A stretch of DNA of 64,000 nt from an uncultured Salinisphaerales bacterium (GCA_913055805.1 CAJXLF010000006.1:65735-129734); one strand, 5' to 3'. Counted from the stretch's first letter, positions 25,616 through 35,279 are shown. Program-made: numbers and translations. Notes: generated by a model from the letters alone, not told the origin.

Positions 25616-27084
25616 TGTCTTTTGAACCGGCAAGCGCCATGCTGCTGGCCGTGCTGCTGCCCCTGGCGGGCGCAGGCCTGATCGCGCTGTGTCACCGCTG
25701 GCCTAATCTGCGCGAAACGGTCACCCTGGTCACCGCTGCTGCCCTGTTTGCCAATGTGCTCACCCTGGTCGGCCCGGTACTGGAAGGCATCCGGCCCGAT
25801 CTTCTTCTGATAGAAATCCTGCCTGGCCTGGGCCTGCGCCTGACCCTGGAACCCCTGGGCATGCTGTTCGCGCTGGTCGCCTCAGGGCTGTGGATCGTGA
25901 ATTCGGTCTACTCCATCGGCTATATGCGCGGCAACAATGAGCAGCACCAGACCGGTTTCTACGTCTGCTTTGCCATTGCCCTGGCCGCCACCCAGCTACT
26001 GGCCATGTCCGGCAACCTGCTGACCCTGCTGATCGGATACGAGGTGCTGACCTTTTCCACCTATCCGCTGGTTACCCACAAGCGCAATGCCGAAGCCCGG
26101 GCCGGTGGGCGCACCTACCTGGGTGTATTGCTGTTTACCTCCATTGCCCTGCTGCTGCCGGCCATCGTGGCAGTCTGGTACCTGGCGGGTACCATCGAAT
26201 TCCGTGACGGCGGCGTGCTGCAGGGGATGGTGACACCTGCCACCGCCACTGCCCTGTTCGCGTTGTTCCTGTTCGGCACCGGCAAAGCGGCACTGATGCC
26301 CTTCCACCGCTGGTTGCCGGCCGCCATGGTGGCGCCCACCCCGGTATCCGCCCTGTTGCACGCGGTGGCGGTGGTCAAGGCCGGCGTGTTCACGGTCACC
26401 AAGGTGGCGGTCTACATCTTCGGACTGGATTTCCTGAGCGTCAGCGGGGCGGCCGCGCCCATGCTGTGGGTCGCGGTTTTCACGCTGCTGGCCGCTTCGC
26501 TGGTGGCGCTGAGCCGCGACAACCTCAAGGCGCGGCTGGCCTACTCCACTGTCAGCCAGCTTGCCTACATCGTGCTGGGCGCCAGCCTGGCGACTTCCAT
26601 GGGCGTGGCGGGCGGCGCCTTTCACCTGGTCGCCCACGCTCTGGGCAAGATCACCCTGTTTTTCTGTGCCGGCGCCATCTATACCGCCATGCACAAGACA
26701 CAGGTCAGCGAGCTGGACGGTATGGGCCGGGTCATGCCCTTTACTTTCGGCGCCTTCCTGGTGGCCTCACTGTCGATCATCGGCCTGCCGCCGATGGGCG
26801 GCACCTGGAGCAAATGGCTGCTGATGAGCGGCGCGGCGGATGCCGGCCTGACCATTGTGCTGGCAGTGCTGGCGATCAGTTCACTGTTGAATATCGTCTA
26901 CCTGCTGGAGATACCCATGCGCGGCTTCCTGCGTCCGCCCGCCCAGACCGGCGGAAACGGCGGCATCCGCGAGGCACCGCTGCTGTGCGTCGCGCCGCTA
27001 TGCCTGACCGCGGCCGGCTGCGTTGTGCTGTTCTTCTACCCGCAACCGGTGCTGATGTTGCTGGACACCTGGAGGCTGCAATGA
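25615..27084 (+). CDS. Large antiporter-like subunit 2 (MrpD/NuoN-M family)
   Basis: This 489-residue polytopic protein is paralogous to its neighbours. It carries the conserved Glu in LLIGYEVLTFSTYPLV, the Lys in FGTGKAALMPFHRWLPAAM, and AVAVVKAGVFTVTKVAVYIF for the second Lys site. The loop NNEQHQTGFYVCFAIALAAT resembles the MrpA/ND5 N-terminal half. It overlaps the small gene at 27081 by four bases. It may replace part of the missing long MrpA. Confidence 0.86.
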   Translation: MSFEPASAMLLAVLLPLAGAGLIALCHRWPNLRETVTLVTAAALFANVLTLVGPVLEGIRPDLLLIEILPGLGLRLTLEPLGMLFALVASGLWIVNSVYSIGYMRGNNEQHQTGFYVCFAIALAATQLLAMSGNLLTLLIGYEVLTFSTYPLVTHKRNAEARAGGRTYLGVLLFTSIALLLPAIVAVWYLAGTIEFRDGGVLQGMVTPATATALFALFLFGTGKAALMPFHRWLPAAMVAPTPVSALLHAVAVVKAGVFTVTKVAVYIFGLDFLSVSGAAAPMLWVAVFTLLAASLVALSRDNLKARLAYSTVSQLAYIVLGASLATSMGVAGGAFHLVAHALGKITLFFCAGAIYTAMHKTQVSELDGMGRVMPFTFGAFLVASLSIIGLPPMGGTWSKWLLMSGAADAGLTIVLAVLAISSLLNIVYLLEIPMRGFLRPPAQTGGNGGIREAPLLCVAPLCLTAAGCVVLFFYPQPVLMLLDTWRLQ

Positions 27085-27341
27085 ACCGGGACGCGAACTC
27101 GCCCTTCCTGCTGCGCCCGCCGGTGGTCAACCGCATCGTTTACAGCCTGTATGCGGTGTGTGCACTGAGTGTGCTGCTGGATTTCGCCATTCACCGTCAT
27201 GAACAACTGGGCTTCGCCGGATCCTTCGGCTTCTATGCCTGGTTCGGCTTCGTGGCCTGCGTGGGCCTGGTGCTGGCCGCCAAGGGACTGCGCAGAATAC
27301 TCAAGCGGCCGGAAGACTACTACGGAGAAGACGAACCATGA
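27081..27341 (+). CDS. Small two-helix membrane protein of the Mrp operon, unknown
   Basis: This 86-residue protein starts at ATG 27081 after GGAGG, overlapping the upstream stop by four bases. A longer frame is open but would lie inside the preceding gene. It has two membrane helices (IVYSLYAVCALSVLLDFAI and FYAWFGFVACVGLVLAAKG), a short loop with HRHEQLGF, and a charged C-terminus RRILKRPEDYYGEDEP. It matches no standard Mrp subunit that I recognise. The tight coupling suggests an accessory or structural subunit of this Mrp variant. Confidence 0.75.
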   Translation: MNRDANSPFLLRPPVVNRIVYSLYAVCALSVLLDFAIHRHEQLGFAGSFGFYAWFGFVACVGLVLAAKGLRRILKRPEDYYGEDEP

Positions 27342-29017
27342 CGGCCTGGCTCGCCAATCCCGGCTGGCTGCTGATCGCAGCGGGCCTGCTGCTGCCCGCC
27401 CTGCCGCTGCGCCTGCGCCAGGGCCTGCTGCTGGCCGCCCCCCTGGCGGCCATCGCCTGGCTGTGGCAGATGCCGCAGCCGACCATTGTCGAGGCGGAAT
27501 TTCTCGGCTACATGCTTACACCCTTGCGCCTGGACAGTCTGTCCTTCGTCTTCGCGCTGATTTTCGCCATCGCCACCTTCCTGTGCGGCCTGTTCATGCT
27601 ACAGGTACGCAGCCGCCTGGAACCGGCCGCGGCACTGGTCTATGCGGGCGCCGCACTGGCCGCGGCCCTGGCCGGCGACCTGATCACCTTGTTTGTCTAC
27701 TGGGAGGTCACCGCCATCGCCTCGGCACTGGTGATCCTGGCCAACGGCAGGCAAACCTACCCGGTGGTGCTGCGTTACCTGCTGATCCAGGTCACATCCG
27801 GATTGCTGCTGATGGCCGGCGCCATTATCTATATCCGCAGCACCGGCGGCGTGGATTTTGGCCGTCTGGGTCTCAACGTGCCCGGCGGCTGGCTCATGTT
27901 CCTGGCTTTCGGCATCAAGGCGGCTTTCCCGCTGCTGCACAACTGGCTGCAGGACGCCTACCCAGCCGCCAGTCCCACCGGCACGGTAGTGCTGTCGGCC
28001 TTCACCACCAAGCTGGCCATCTATGCCCTTGCACGGGCCTATCCAGGCACCGAGATACTGATTCCGATCGGCGCGGTCATGACCGCTTTCCCGATTTTCT
28101 ACGCGGTGATCGAGAACGACCTGCGCCGCGTACTGGCCTACAGCCTCAACAACCAGCTCGGCTTCATGGTAGTGGGCGTGGGCATCGGCACCGAGCTGTC
28201 TCTGAACGGCACCGCCGCACATGCCTTCACGCATATCCTCTACAAGGCCCTGCTGTTCATGAGCATGGGTGCAGTATTGATGCGTGCCGGCACCATCAAA
28301 GGTTCAGAGCTTGGCGGGCTGTACAAGTCCATGCCCTTTACCACCGTGTTCTGCATTATAGGCGCGGCCTCGATCTCGGCCTTCCCGCTGTTTTCCGGCT
28401 TTGTGAGCAAGTCCCTGATCCTCAGCGCAACGGCCTACCAGGGCGCCTGGATCGTCTGGCTGGTGCTGCTGTTTGCCTCGGCCGGCGTGTTTCATCACTC
28501 CGGCATCAAGATTCCCTTCTTCGCCTTCTTCGCCCACGACTCGGGCATACGCTGCAAGGAGGCACCTCTGAACATGCTCATCGCCATGGGCCTGACAGCC
28601 GCGGCCTGTATCGGTATCGGCTGCGCGCCTGGGCTGCTGTACGGGATTCTGCCTTATGAAGTGAATTACCAGCCCTATACCGGCGGCCATGTGCTTTCGC
28701 AGATGCAGCTGTTGCTGTTTTCGGCACTGGCATTCACGGTGCTGATGCGCACCGGCATCTATCCGCCGGAGCTGCGCTCCACCAACCTCGACTTTGACTG
28801 GGCTTACCGGCGGTTTGCCCCGGCGCTGCTGGCGGGCGGCAACCGTGCCCTGGCTCGACTGCAACTGCAACAGGGGATTGAACGGGTTCAGCGCAAACTG
28901 CTGCCCCGACTGGGCGACCTGCTGGCCCGGCCAGGCCCGGTATGGGGCACCGGCGCCATGACGTCCGCTGTTATCCTGATGCTGGCTTTTTATCTGCTGC
29001 TGTTCTATGCCAGCTGA
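27338..29017 (+). CDS. Large antiporter-like subunit 3 (MrpA/D, NuoL-like)
   Basis: This 559-residue polytopic protein has the conserved Glu in LFVYWEVTAIASALVIL, the Lys in FGIKAAFPLLHNWLQDAYP and the Lys in AFTTKLAIYALAR. A C-terminal extension of about 100 residues with a final hydrophobic helix (SAVILMLAFYLLLFY) is reminiscent of the long lateral arm of NuoL-type subunits. It overlaps the small gene by four bases and ends the operon, converging with nhaD. No terminator is visible between the two stops. Confidence 0.86.
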   Translation: MTAWLANPGWLLIAAGLLLPALPLRLRQGLLLAAPLAAIAWLWQMPQPTIVEAEFLGYMLTPLRLDSLSFVFALIFAIATFLCGLFMLQVRSRLEPAAALVYAGAALAAALAGDLITLFVYWEVTAIASALVILANGRQTYPVVLRYLLIQVTSGLLLMAGAIIYIRSTGGVDFGRLGLNVPGGWLMFLAFGIKAAFPLLHNWLQDAYPAASPTGTVVLSAFTTKLAIYALARAYPGTEILIPIGAVMTAFPIFYAVIENDLRRVLAYSLNNQLGFMVVGVGIGTELSLNGTAAHAFTHILYKALLFMSMGAVLMRAGTIKGSELGGLYKSMPFTTVFCIIGAASISAFPLFSGFVSKSLILSATAYQGAWIVWLVLLFASAGVFHHSGIKIPFFAFFAHDSGIRCKEAPLNMLIAMGLTAAACIGIGCAPGLLYGILPYEVNYQPYTGGHVLSQMQLLLFSALAFTVLMRTGIYPPELRSTNLDFDWAYRRFAPALLAGGNRALARLQLQQGIERVQRKLLPRLGDLLARPGPVWGTGAMTSAVILMLAFYLLLFYAS

Positions 29018-29024
29018 AGCAGAG

Positions 29025-30470
29025 CTAGAACAGGGACTTGTTGATCAGGAAGTGAGCCCAGATACTGGCTGCGTAACCCAGCCCGATCGCCCAGGTCCAC
29101 TTGAGGTGGGCGAAAAAGGTATAGACCCCACGCGCCTGCCCCATAACCGCAACACCGGCCGCCGAACCCACCGACAGCAATGAGCCACCCACCCCGGCAG
29201 TCAGGGTGACCAGCAGCCACTGTCCGTGGCTGAGTTCCGGCATCATGGTCAGCACGGCAAACATCACCGGTACGTTATCAACGATGGCGGAAATAATCCC
29301 GATCAGCACATTGGCCGTGGTATCACCGAGTCCGCCGTAGAGCCACTCCGAACCCACCGTCAGATAGCCGAAGCTGGCCAGGCCACCCACGCAAAGAATG
29401 ATGCCGTAGAAGAACATCAGCGTATCCCATTCTGCGCGTTCCACTTGCTTGTAGATGTCGAAGCGCTGACCGGCAGGCGGCTCGAACTGCTCTTCTTCAT
29501 TATCCAGGTGGATATGGTCCGGACCCTGCGATTCCGCCGTGGGGATTTCCACATGGTCGTGAAAGGCCAGGTAGTAGGCGTAGAGGTTGAGCAATCCCAG
29601 ACCGGTGGTCATACCGATCACCGGCGGCAGGTGCAGCAGGCTGTGCATGGCGACGGCAATACAGATGGTCAGAATGAACAAACCCACCACGATCCAGGCG
29701 CCCATTTTGATCACTACCGCTTCCTTGAGCGGCTCCGGTTTCAGCTTTTCCACAGTCAGACTCATGATGAATGCTGGAATAAGCCAGTTGATCAACGAAG
29801 GAATAAACAGGTCGAAGAACTCGACAAAACTCAGCACACCCTTCTGCCACACCATCAGGGTCGTCAGGTCGCCGAAAGGACTGAAGGCGCCGCCGGCATT
29901 GGCCGCCACCACCACGTTGATGCAGCCGATGACAATGAAGCGGCTATTGGTGCCGCCAACAGCAATAACCACCGTACTCATCAGCAGCGCGGTGGTCAGG
30001 TTATCGGCAACTGCCGACAGGAAAAACGAGAGCACGCCGGTAAGCCAGAAAATGGTTCGCAGGGAGAAACCGCGCGAAACCAGCCAGGATCTCAAGGCGT
30101 CAAATACGCCGCGCTCTTCCATGGTATTGATGTAGGTCATGGCCGCCAGAAGGAACAGGAACAGCTCACCGAATTCCAGCAAGCTGTGCTTGATGGCGGC
30201 TTCCGCATCGCCCTTGAGCCCCGCCTGCAGATAGGCGATGCCTACCAGCGCCCAGATAATACCTGCAGCCACCATCACCGGCTTGGATTTACGCAGGTGA
30301 ATCACGTCTTCGACGATCACCAGCAGATAAGCCAGTACAAAAGCCGCCAATGCGGTATATCCGGCCCAGGTATTGATCAGAGAAACGGAAGCTGCTGCTT
30401 CGGAAGCCAGAGCGGCAGGTGCGGCGCACAGCAGAGCGGCGCCACACAGAAGTGCGGAGCGTAGACGCAT
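29025..30470 (-). CDS. nhaD: NhaD-type Na+/H+ antiporter
   Basis: This 481-residue protein starts with a cleavable-looking signal segment (LLCGAALLCAAPAALASEA), then about twelve hydrophobic helices of the ion-transporter superfamily. Characteristic stretches are FLSAVADNLTTALLMSTVV, NVVVAANAGGAFSPFGDLTT and SAIVDNVPVMFAVLTMM. NhaD proteins exchange Na+ or Li+ for H+ at alkaline pH and are typical of halophilic and marine bacteria. It lies tail to tail with the Mrp operon, and alr lies upstream on the same strand with a 91-base gap. Confidence 0.92.
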   Translation of the reverse strand: MRLRSALLCGAALLCAAPAALASEAAASVSLINTWAGYTALAAFVLAYLLVIVEDVIHLRKSKPVMVAAGIIWALVGIAYLQAGLKGDAEAAIKHSLLEFGELFLFLLAAMTYINTMEERGVFDALRSWLVSRGFSLRTIFWLTGVLSFFLSAVADNLTTALLMSTVVIAVGGTNSRFIVIGCINVVVAANAGGAFSPFGDLTTLMVWQKGVLSFVEFFDLFIPSLINWLIPAFIMSLTVEKLKPEPLKEAVVIKMGAWIVVGLFILTICIAVAMHSLLHLPPVIGMTTGLGLLNLYAYYLAFHDHVEIPTAESQGPDHIHLDNEEEQFEPPAGQRFDIYKQVERAEWDTLMFFYGIILCVGGLASFGYLTVGSEWLYGGLGDTTANVLIGIISAIVDNVPVMFAVLTMMPELSHGQWLLVTLTAGVGGSLLSVGSAAGVAVMGQARGVYTFFAHLKWTWAIGLGYAASIWAHFLINKSLF

Positions 30471-30561
30471 AATATTATTTCCAAGCCGTCGCCCGCCGTA
30501 TGCAGGCGAATCGGTGCGCTAGTCTACGTGTTGCAGCGCAGCAGTCAAGATGACGAAGCCG

Positions 30562-31641
30562 TCATTCACTTTCATAAATGAACTCGACCCGCCCGGTCAA
30601 ACGGCAGAAAAGCTCGTAACTGATCGTTCCCGCAGCCCGGGCCACCCGGTCTGCTTCAACGTTTGCTCCCCATAACTCCACGGTATCGCCAACCCGTGCC
30701 TGAGGACTGCCGCGCAAATCGACACAGATCATATCCATGGACACACGCCCCACCATCGGCACGGTTGTACCGCCCACCCATACCGGAGTGCCATTCGGCG
30801 CATGTCTGGGATAGCCGTCACCATAACCGATACCTACCACACCCACAGGCATAGCCTCCGGACAGGTCCAGGTTTGGCCATAGCCGATGCTCTCGCCGGC
30901 CTTGATTTCGTGCACGGCTATCAGCTTGCTCTGCAGGGTCATCACCGGTTGCAAGTCAAAGTCAGCGGGCCAGTGATCAATAATCGGCGCGGAACCATAA
31001 AGCATGATGCCTGGCCGGACCCAGTCCGCATGACTTTCTGGCCAGGCTACAATGCCGGCGGAATTGGCGATGCTGCGATCACCCGGCCGCCCGGCCGTTG
31101 CCTGTTCAAAAACGGTCAGTTGCTTGCGTGTGAAATCATTCTGCAGATCATCGGCACAGGCCAGATGAGTCATCCAGCCAAGCAACCTGATATTGGGCCT
31201 TGCCGCCAGACGCTGTTCAACCTCGTCCAGATCGGCAGGTGCGAAACCCAGCCGGTGCATACCGCTGTCCACTTTCACCCATACATCCAGGGCTAAAGCC
31301 GGCTCCAGTTCAGCCAGCACATCCAGTTGTGAATAATCATGCATGACGATCTGCAGGCGCTGTTCCGCAGCGCCTCTGGCCTCCTGCAGATCCAGAATGC
31401 CCCCCAGCACCACCACCGGACGCCGCTCACCGGCAAATCTCAGTTGGGCCGCTTCTTCATAACTGGCAACCGCCAGTGCGTCAGCATCGGCCAGCGCATT
31501 GGCGGCTTTCAGATAACCATGACCATAGGCATCGGCCTTGATAGCGACCATGACTTTCCTGCCGGGCGCATGGTCCCGCACCCTTTGCAGGTTATGTCTG
31601 AGTGCCGCGAGATTGATGCGTGCGAGGGCGCGGGCAGCCAT
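30562..31641 (-). CDS. alr: Alanine racemase
   Basis: This 359-residue PLP enzyme makes D-alanine for peptidoglycan. The PLP lysine is in VMVAIKADAYGHGYLKA near residue 34, and the second catalytic base (Tyr) is in IMLYGSAP. The start at 31641 (MAARALARI) is chosen because it aligns with the family and lies just after the dnaB stop at 31643; the frame is open further upstream inside dnaB. It forms the common dnaB-alr operon. Confidence 0.95.
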   Translation of the reverse strand: MAARALARINLAALRHNLQRVRDHAPGRKVMVAIKADAYGHGYLKAANALADADALAVASYEEAAQLRFAGERRPVVVLGGILDLQEARGAAEQRLQIVMHDYSQLDVLAELEPALALDVWVKVDSGMHRLGFAPADLDEVEQRLAARPNIRLLGWMTHLACADDLQNDFTRKQLTVFEQATAGRPGDRSIANSAGIVAWPESHADWVRPGIMLYGSAPIIDHWPADFDLQPVMTLQSKLIAVHEIKAGESIGYGQTWTCPEAMPVGVVGIGYGDGYPRHAPNGTPVWVGGTTVPMVGRVSMDMICVDLRGSPQARVGDTVELWGANVEADRVARAAGTISYELFCRLTGRVEFIYESE

Positions 31642-31642
31642 C

Positions 31643-32998
31643 TCACGCAAAGCTTTCGACGTCGTAATGATCCGGCGCCAGATTCTCGAAACGGGTGTAC
31701 TGGCCAAGGAAGGCAGTTTCGCAGGTACCGATAGGACCATTACGCTGCTTGCCGATAATCACTTCGGCCACGCCCTTGCGGTCGGTTTCCTTGTTATAGA
31801 CCTCATCACGGTAGATGAAGACGATAACGTCGGCGTCCTGCTCGATACTGCCCGATTCACGCAGATCCGACATCATCGGACGCTTGTTGGGACGCTGCTC
31901 CAGACTGCGATTAAGCTGCGAAAGGGCGATAACCGGAACATTAAGCTCCTTCGCCAATGCCTTGAGCCCACGAGATATTTCTGATATTTCCGTAGTGCGG
32001 TTCTCACTCGTGCCCGGCACCTGCATCAATTGCAGATAGTCGACTACGATCAGGTCCAGACCATGTTCACGCTGCAGACGACGTGACCGAGCACGCAACT
32101 CGGCCGGGCTCAGTGCCGGCGTATCATCAATAAACAGCGGCGCCTCGGACATAATGGAAACACTGGAGGTGACCCGCGGCCAGTCCGACTCCTGCAGATC
32201 ACCGGTACGCAGCCGTTTCTGGTCTACCCGGCCCAGCGAGGAAATCATACGCACCGCCAGTTGCTCACCCGGCATTTCCATGCTGAACACAGCCGTCGGC
32301 TGCTTGTCGCGGATGCAGATATGCTCCACCAGGTTCATCGCGAAGCTGGTCTTGCCCATTGAGGGACGCCCGGCAACGATCACCAGATCACCGCGCTGCA
32401 AACCGCCCGTCATATCATCGAAATCCGTCAGCCCTGTGGCCAGACCACTGATGGCGTTACCGGAACGAAACATCTCATCGATATGATCGATCGCCTTGGT
32501 CAGCAGGCGCTTGATAGGCTGGAAACCGGAACCACTGCGCCGCCGGTCATCGGCAATGGCGAAGACCTTGGCCTCCGCCTCGTTGATCAGGTCATTACTC
32601 TTGCGGCCCTGGCTGGCAAAGCCCATATCGCTGATCTCGGTACCCACCTTGACCAGCGCGCGCAGAATGGAACGTTCGCGCACAATGTCGGCGTATGCGC
32701 GGATGTTGGCCGCACTGGGCGTGTCCTTCGCCAGGGTGCCGAGATAAGCCAGACCCCCGGCCTCCTCCAGCTTGCCCTGCTCCTTGAGCCACTCGGACAG
32801 GGTAACCGTGTCGCGCGGCTCGTTGGAGTCGGCCAGAAACTGAATGGAGCGGAAGATCAGGCGGTGATCCGCCCGATAGAAATCTTCTTCGCTGACCCGG
32901 TCAGCGACCGTGTCCCATGCCTCATTGTCCAGCATGAGGCCGCCCAGTACAGCCTGCTCAGCTTCCAGTGAATAGGGCGGCAATTTGTTATCGGACAT
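31643..32998 (-). CDS. dnaB: Replicative DNA helicase DnaB
   Basis: This 451-residue hexameric helicase unwinds DNA at the replication fork. The N-terminal domain (EAEQAVLGGLMLD) is followed by the RecA-like domain with Walker A GRPSMGKT, the Walker B region LIVVDYLQLM and KRPMMSDLRESGSIEQDADV. The start at 32998 (MSDNKLPP) corresponds to a short N-terminus; the open frame extends to 33067 without family similarity. No intein is present. It precedes alr and follows the rplI terminator. Confidence 0.96.
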   Translation of the reverse strand: MSDNKLPPYSLEAEQAVLGGLMLDNEAWDTVADRVSEEDFYRADHRLIFRSIQFLADSNEPRDTVTLSEWLKEQGKLEEAGGLAYLGTLAKDTPSAANIRAYADIVRERSILRALVKVGTEISDMGFASQGRKSNDLINEAEAKVFAIADDRRRSGSGFQPIKRLLTKAIDHIDEMFRSGNAISGLATGLTDFDDMTGGLQRGDLVIVAGRPSMGKTSFAMNLVEHICIRDKQPTAVFSMEMPGEQLAVRMISSLGRVDQKRLRTGDLQESDWPRVTSSVSIMSEAPLFIDDTPALSPAELRARSRRLQREHGLDLIVVDYLQLMQVPGTSENRTTEISEISRGLKALAKELNVPVIALSQLNRSLEQRPNKRPMMSDLRESGSIEQDADVIVFIYRDEVYNKETDRKGVAEVIIGKQRNGPIGTCETAFLGQYTRFENLAPDHYDVESFA

Positions 32999-33125
32999 GG
33001 ATGGTTTCAGCGCCGGAGAAATATATGAATGACTGGCAAGCATAGCCCACTGCCGGGCATGAGTCACCCGCCTTTGCCAGAATGTCTATTCTCTCGTGCA
33101 ACGGCAAAAGGCGGGACCGCCGTCA

Positions 33126-33157
33126 TAAAAAAAGCCCCTCGACCGGAGGGGCTTTTA
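33126..33157 (-). terminator. Terminator of the rpsF-rpsR-rplI operon
   Basis: On the minus strand AGCCCCTC-CGGTC-GAGGGGCT is followed by seven T residues. Confidence 0.9.
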
Positions 33158-33176
33158 ACTGACTTTGGCAGCCGGA

Positions 33177-33629
33177 TCAGGCGGTTTCAGCTTCCACCAG
33201 CACCGTCACCTGTACCTGCACTTCTGCATGCAACTGGGCGACCACATGATATTCACCGATTTCGTGAATCGGACCTTCCGGCATATCAATTTCACTCTTG
33301 TGCAGTTCCACACCCAGCGCTTCGGCAGCCTTTTCGATCTCCTGCGGACCCACTGAACCATACAACTTGGTCTCGTCGGACACGCGTGCGCTGATTGTCA
33401 GGCTCAGCCCTTCCATGCCCTGCGCACGTGCCTGGGCACGGGTCAGCACATCAGTGGCGTGCTTCTCGAGTTCCGCACGGCGGGCCTCGAAAACTTCCAG
33501 GTTGGTTTTGGTCGCCGGCAGGGCAAGACCCTGCGGAATCAGAAAATTACGGCCATAACCGGGGCGCACACTAACCTTTTCACCCAGGCCACCCAGGTTT
33601 TTCACGTTCTGGAGCAAGATAACTTCCAT
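33177..33629 (-). CDS. rplI: 50S ribosomal protein L9
   Basis: This 150-residue protein begins MEVILLQNVKNLGGLGEKVS and has the L9 pattern VRPGYGRNFLIPQGLAL, then the long helix and the C-terminal domain. It is last in rpsF-rpsR-rplI, with 12 bases between rpsR and rplI, and is followed by a strong terminator. Confidence 0.98.
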   Translation of the reverse strand: MEVILLQNVKNLGGLGEKVSVRPGYGRNFLIPQGLALPATKTNLEVFEARRAELEKHATDVLTRAQARAQGMEGLSLTISARVSDETKLYGSVGPQEIEKAAEALGVELHKSEIDMPEGPIHEIGEYHVVAQLHAEVQVQVTVLVEAETA

Positions 33630-33641
33630 GCTGGGCTCCCC

Positions 33642-33866
33642 TTAGTGGCTATCGGTGTAGGGCAGCAGCGCAATAAAGCGGGCACGCTTGATAGCGGCGG
33701 CCAGCTGACGCTGATACTGCGACTTGGTGCCGGTAATACGGCTGGGTACGATCTTGCCGGTTTCGGTAACGAACTGCTTCAGGGTTGCGAGATCCTTGTA
33801 GTCAATCTCGTTCACGCCTTCAGCTGTGAAGCGGCAAAACTTTCTGCGACGGTTAAAACGTGACAT
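33642..33866 (-). CDS. rpsR: 30S ribosomal protein S18
   Basis: This 74-residue protein reads [17 protein letters not shown], then [19 protein letters not shown] and [19 protein letters not shown], the S18 signature. It pairs with S6 on the small-subunit platform. No priB gene lies between rpsF and rpsR, unlike in enterics. Confidence 0.98.
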   Translation of the reverse strand: MSRFNRRRKFCRFTAEGVNEIDYKDLATLKQFVTETGKIVPSRITGTKSQYQRQLAAAIKRARFIALLPYTDSH

Positions 33867-33877
33867 GGTGAGACTCC

Positions 33878-34342
33878 TTATTCCTTCGCTTCGGCCACTT
33901 CAGACTCGTCCTCGACCTCATCATCGGTCTCGGCATCCTCTTCCACTTCCTCTTCGGCTTCCGCAGCGGCTCTTTCAGCGCGCGCGGCTGCCCGGGCAGC
34001 GGCCTCTTCTTCCTCTTCCTTGGACTTGGCCAGCGGAGAGGGTTCGCTTACTGCATCTTCACGGCGCATGACCATGTTACGGATCACGGCATCATTGAAG
34101 CGGAAGGCGCTTTCGATTTCAGCCAGCACCTCACTGTCGCACTCGATATTCATCAGAACATAGTGCGCCTTGTGAACTTTCTGTATGGGGTATGCAAGCT
34201 GGCGGCGGCCCCAGTCCTCAAGACGGTGGACTGTGCCCTTGCCAGCGTCGATGATGCTGCGATAACGCTCGATCATCGCGGGAACCTGCTCGCTCTGATC
34301 CGGGTGGACCAGGAAGACGATTTCATAGTGTCGCATTGTCAT
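33878..34342 (-). CDS. rpsF: 30S ribosomal protein S6 with a long acidic tail
   Basis: The first 100 residues are a standard S6 ([19 protein letters not shown], then [20 protein letters not shown]). Residues from about 106 to 154 form an extension of Glu, Ala and Arg blocks ([19 protein letters not shown]) ending in acidic residues. E. coli S6 has a short tail to which RimK adds glutamates; here a long acidic tail is encoded directly. It is first in the operon. Confidence 0.97.
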   Translation of the reverse strand: MTMRHYEIVFLVHPDQSEQVPAMIERYRSIIDAGKGTVHRLEDWGRRQLAYPIQKVHKAHYVLMNIECDSEVLAEIESAFRFNDAVIRNMVMRREDAVSEPSPLAKSKEEEEEAAARAAARAERAAAEAEEEVEEDAETDDEVEDESEVAEAKE

Positions 34343-34510
34343 TCCTTTCGGTTAAAAGCCCCCCGACAGACATAACGACGGTGGAGCAAGGAAATCGGCA
34401 TGAAAAACCACCAGGCAAAATTCACACTAAGGAAAACTCACCCAGAGCAATCCACGCCGGAAGGGCGCGAATTGTACGCATATCAGGGTTTTCGCGCAAT
34501 AAGCGCCAAT

Positions 34511-35263
34511 TCAGGGCCTGCGTTGACGACATGCCTCGTAAATGCAGACGGCCGCAGCTACCGATACATTCAGGCTTTCAACACTGCCCCACATAGGAAT
34601 ACGCACCAGTTCGTCGCACAACTCACTCGTTAAACGTCGAAGGCCAACAGCTTCGGCCCCCATGGCCAGTGCCAGCGGCCCCGTCAGTTTGCTGGCGTAA
34701 AGATCGTTCTGCGCCGTACCGGCCAGACCGACAAGCCAGATACCTCTGTCCTGCAAGTCGCGCAGGCAACGCGCCAGGTTGCTGACCTGAAACAAAGGCA
34801 CGGTCTCGGCGGCGCCGGCTGCGGCCTTGCGCGCTGCTGCGGTCAGGTTGGCGGTCTTGTCGCGCGGAGTGATCACTGCATGCACACCCGCGGCGTCTGC
34901 GGTACGCAGACAGGCCCCCAGATTCCGGGGGTCTTCCACGCAATCCAGCACCAGCAGGAATGGAGGCTCTTCCAGACCGTCCAGCAGGATATCAAGGTCG
35001 TTCTGGTTTCCCGGCGCCAGTGGCAATACCCAGGCGAGCACACCCTGATGGCGCAGCCCTGCTGCCTCACGGTCTATGTCGGCGCGCTTGACACTGGTCT
35101 GCCTGATTCCGGCAGCGGAAGCCTGCTTCCTCAGCTCAGTAACCCGGCCATCCTCCCTGCCCTCCTGCAACCAGAGTTGCAACACAGCATCCGGACGGCG
35201 CTCGATCACCGCACTGACGGCATGCCAACCGGCAATTTTCTCTGCATCACTTAACTTGGCCAT
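34511..35263 (-). CDS. rlmB: 23S rRNA (guanosine-2'-O)-methyltransferase RlmB
   Basis: This 250-residue SPOUT enzyme methylates G2251 of 23S rRNA. It has the N-terminal substrate-binding domain (AGWHAVSAVIERRPDAVLQL) and the knotted SpoU domain with LVLDCVEDPRNLGACLRTAD, LALAMGAEAVGLRRLTSELC and IPMWGSVESLNVSVAAAVC. It lies between rpsF and the OmpA-like gene, downstream of rnr as in many Gammaproteobacteria. Confidence 0.95.
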   Translation of the reverse strand: MAKLSDAEKIAGWHAVSAVIERRPDAVLQLWLQEGREDGRVTELRKQASAAGIRQTSVKRADIDREAAGLRHQGVLAWVLPLAPGNQNDLDILLDGLEEPPFLLVLDCVEDPRNLGACLRTADAAGVHAVITPRDKTANLTAAARKAAAGAAETVPLFQVSNLARCLRDLQDRGIWLVGLAGTAQNDLYASKLTGPLALAMGAEAVGLRRLTSELCDELVRIPMWGSVESLNVSVAAAVCIYEACRQRRP

Positions 35264-35279
35264 TCGGATACCCGGACAG

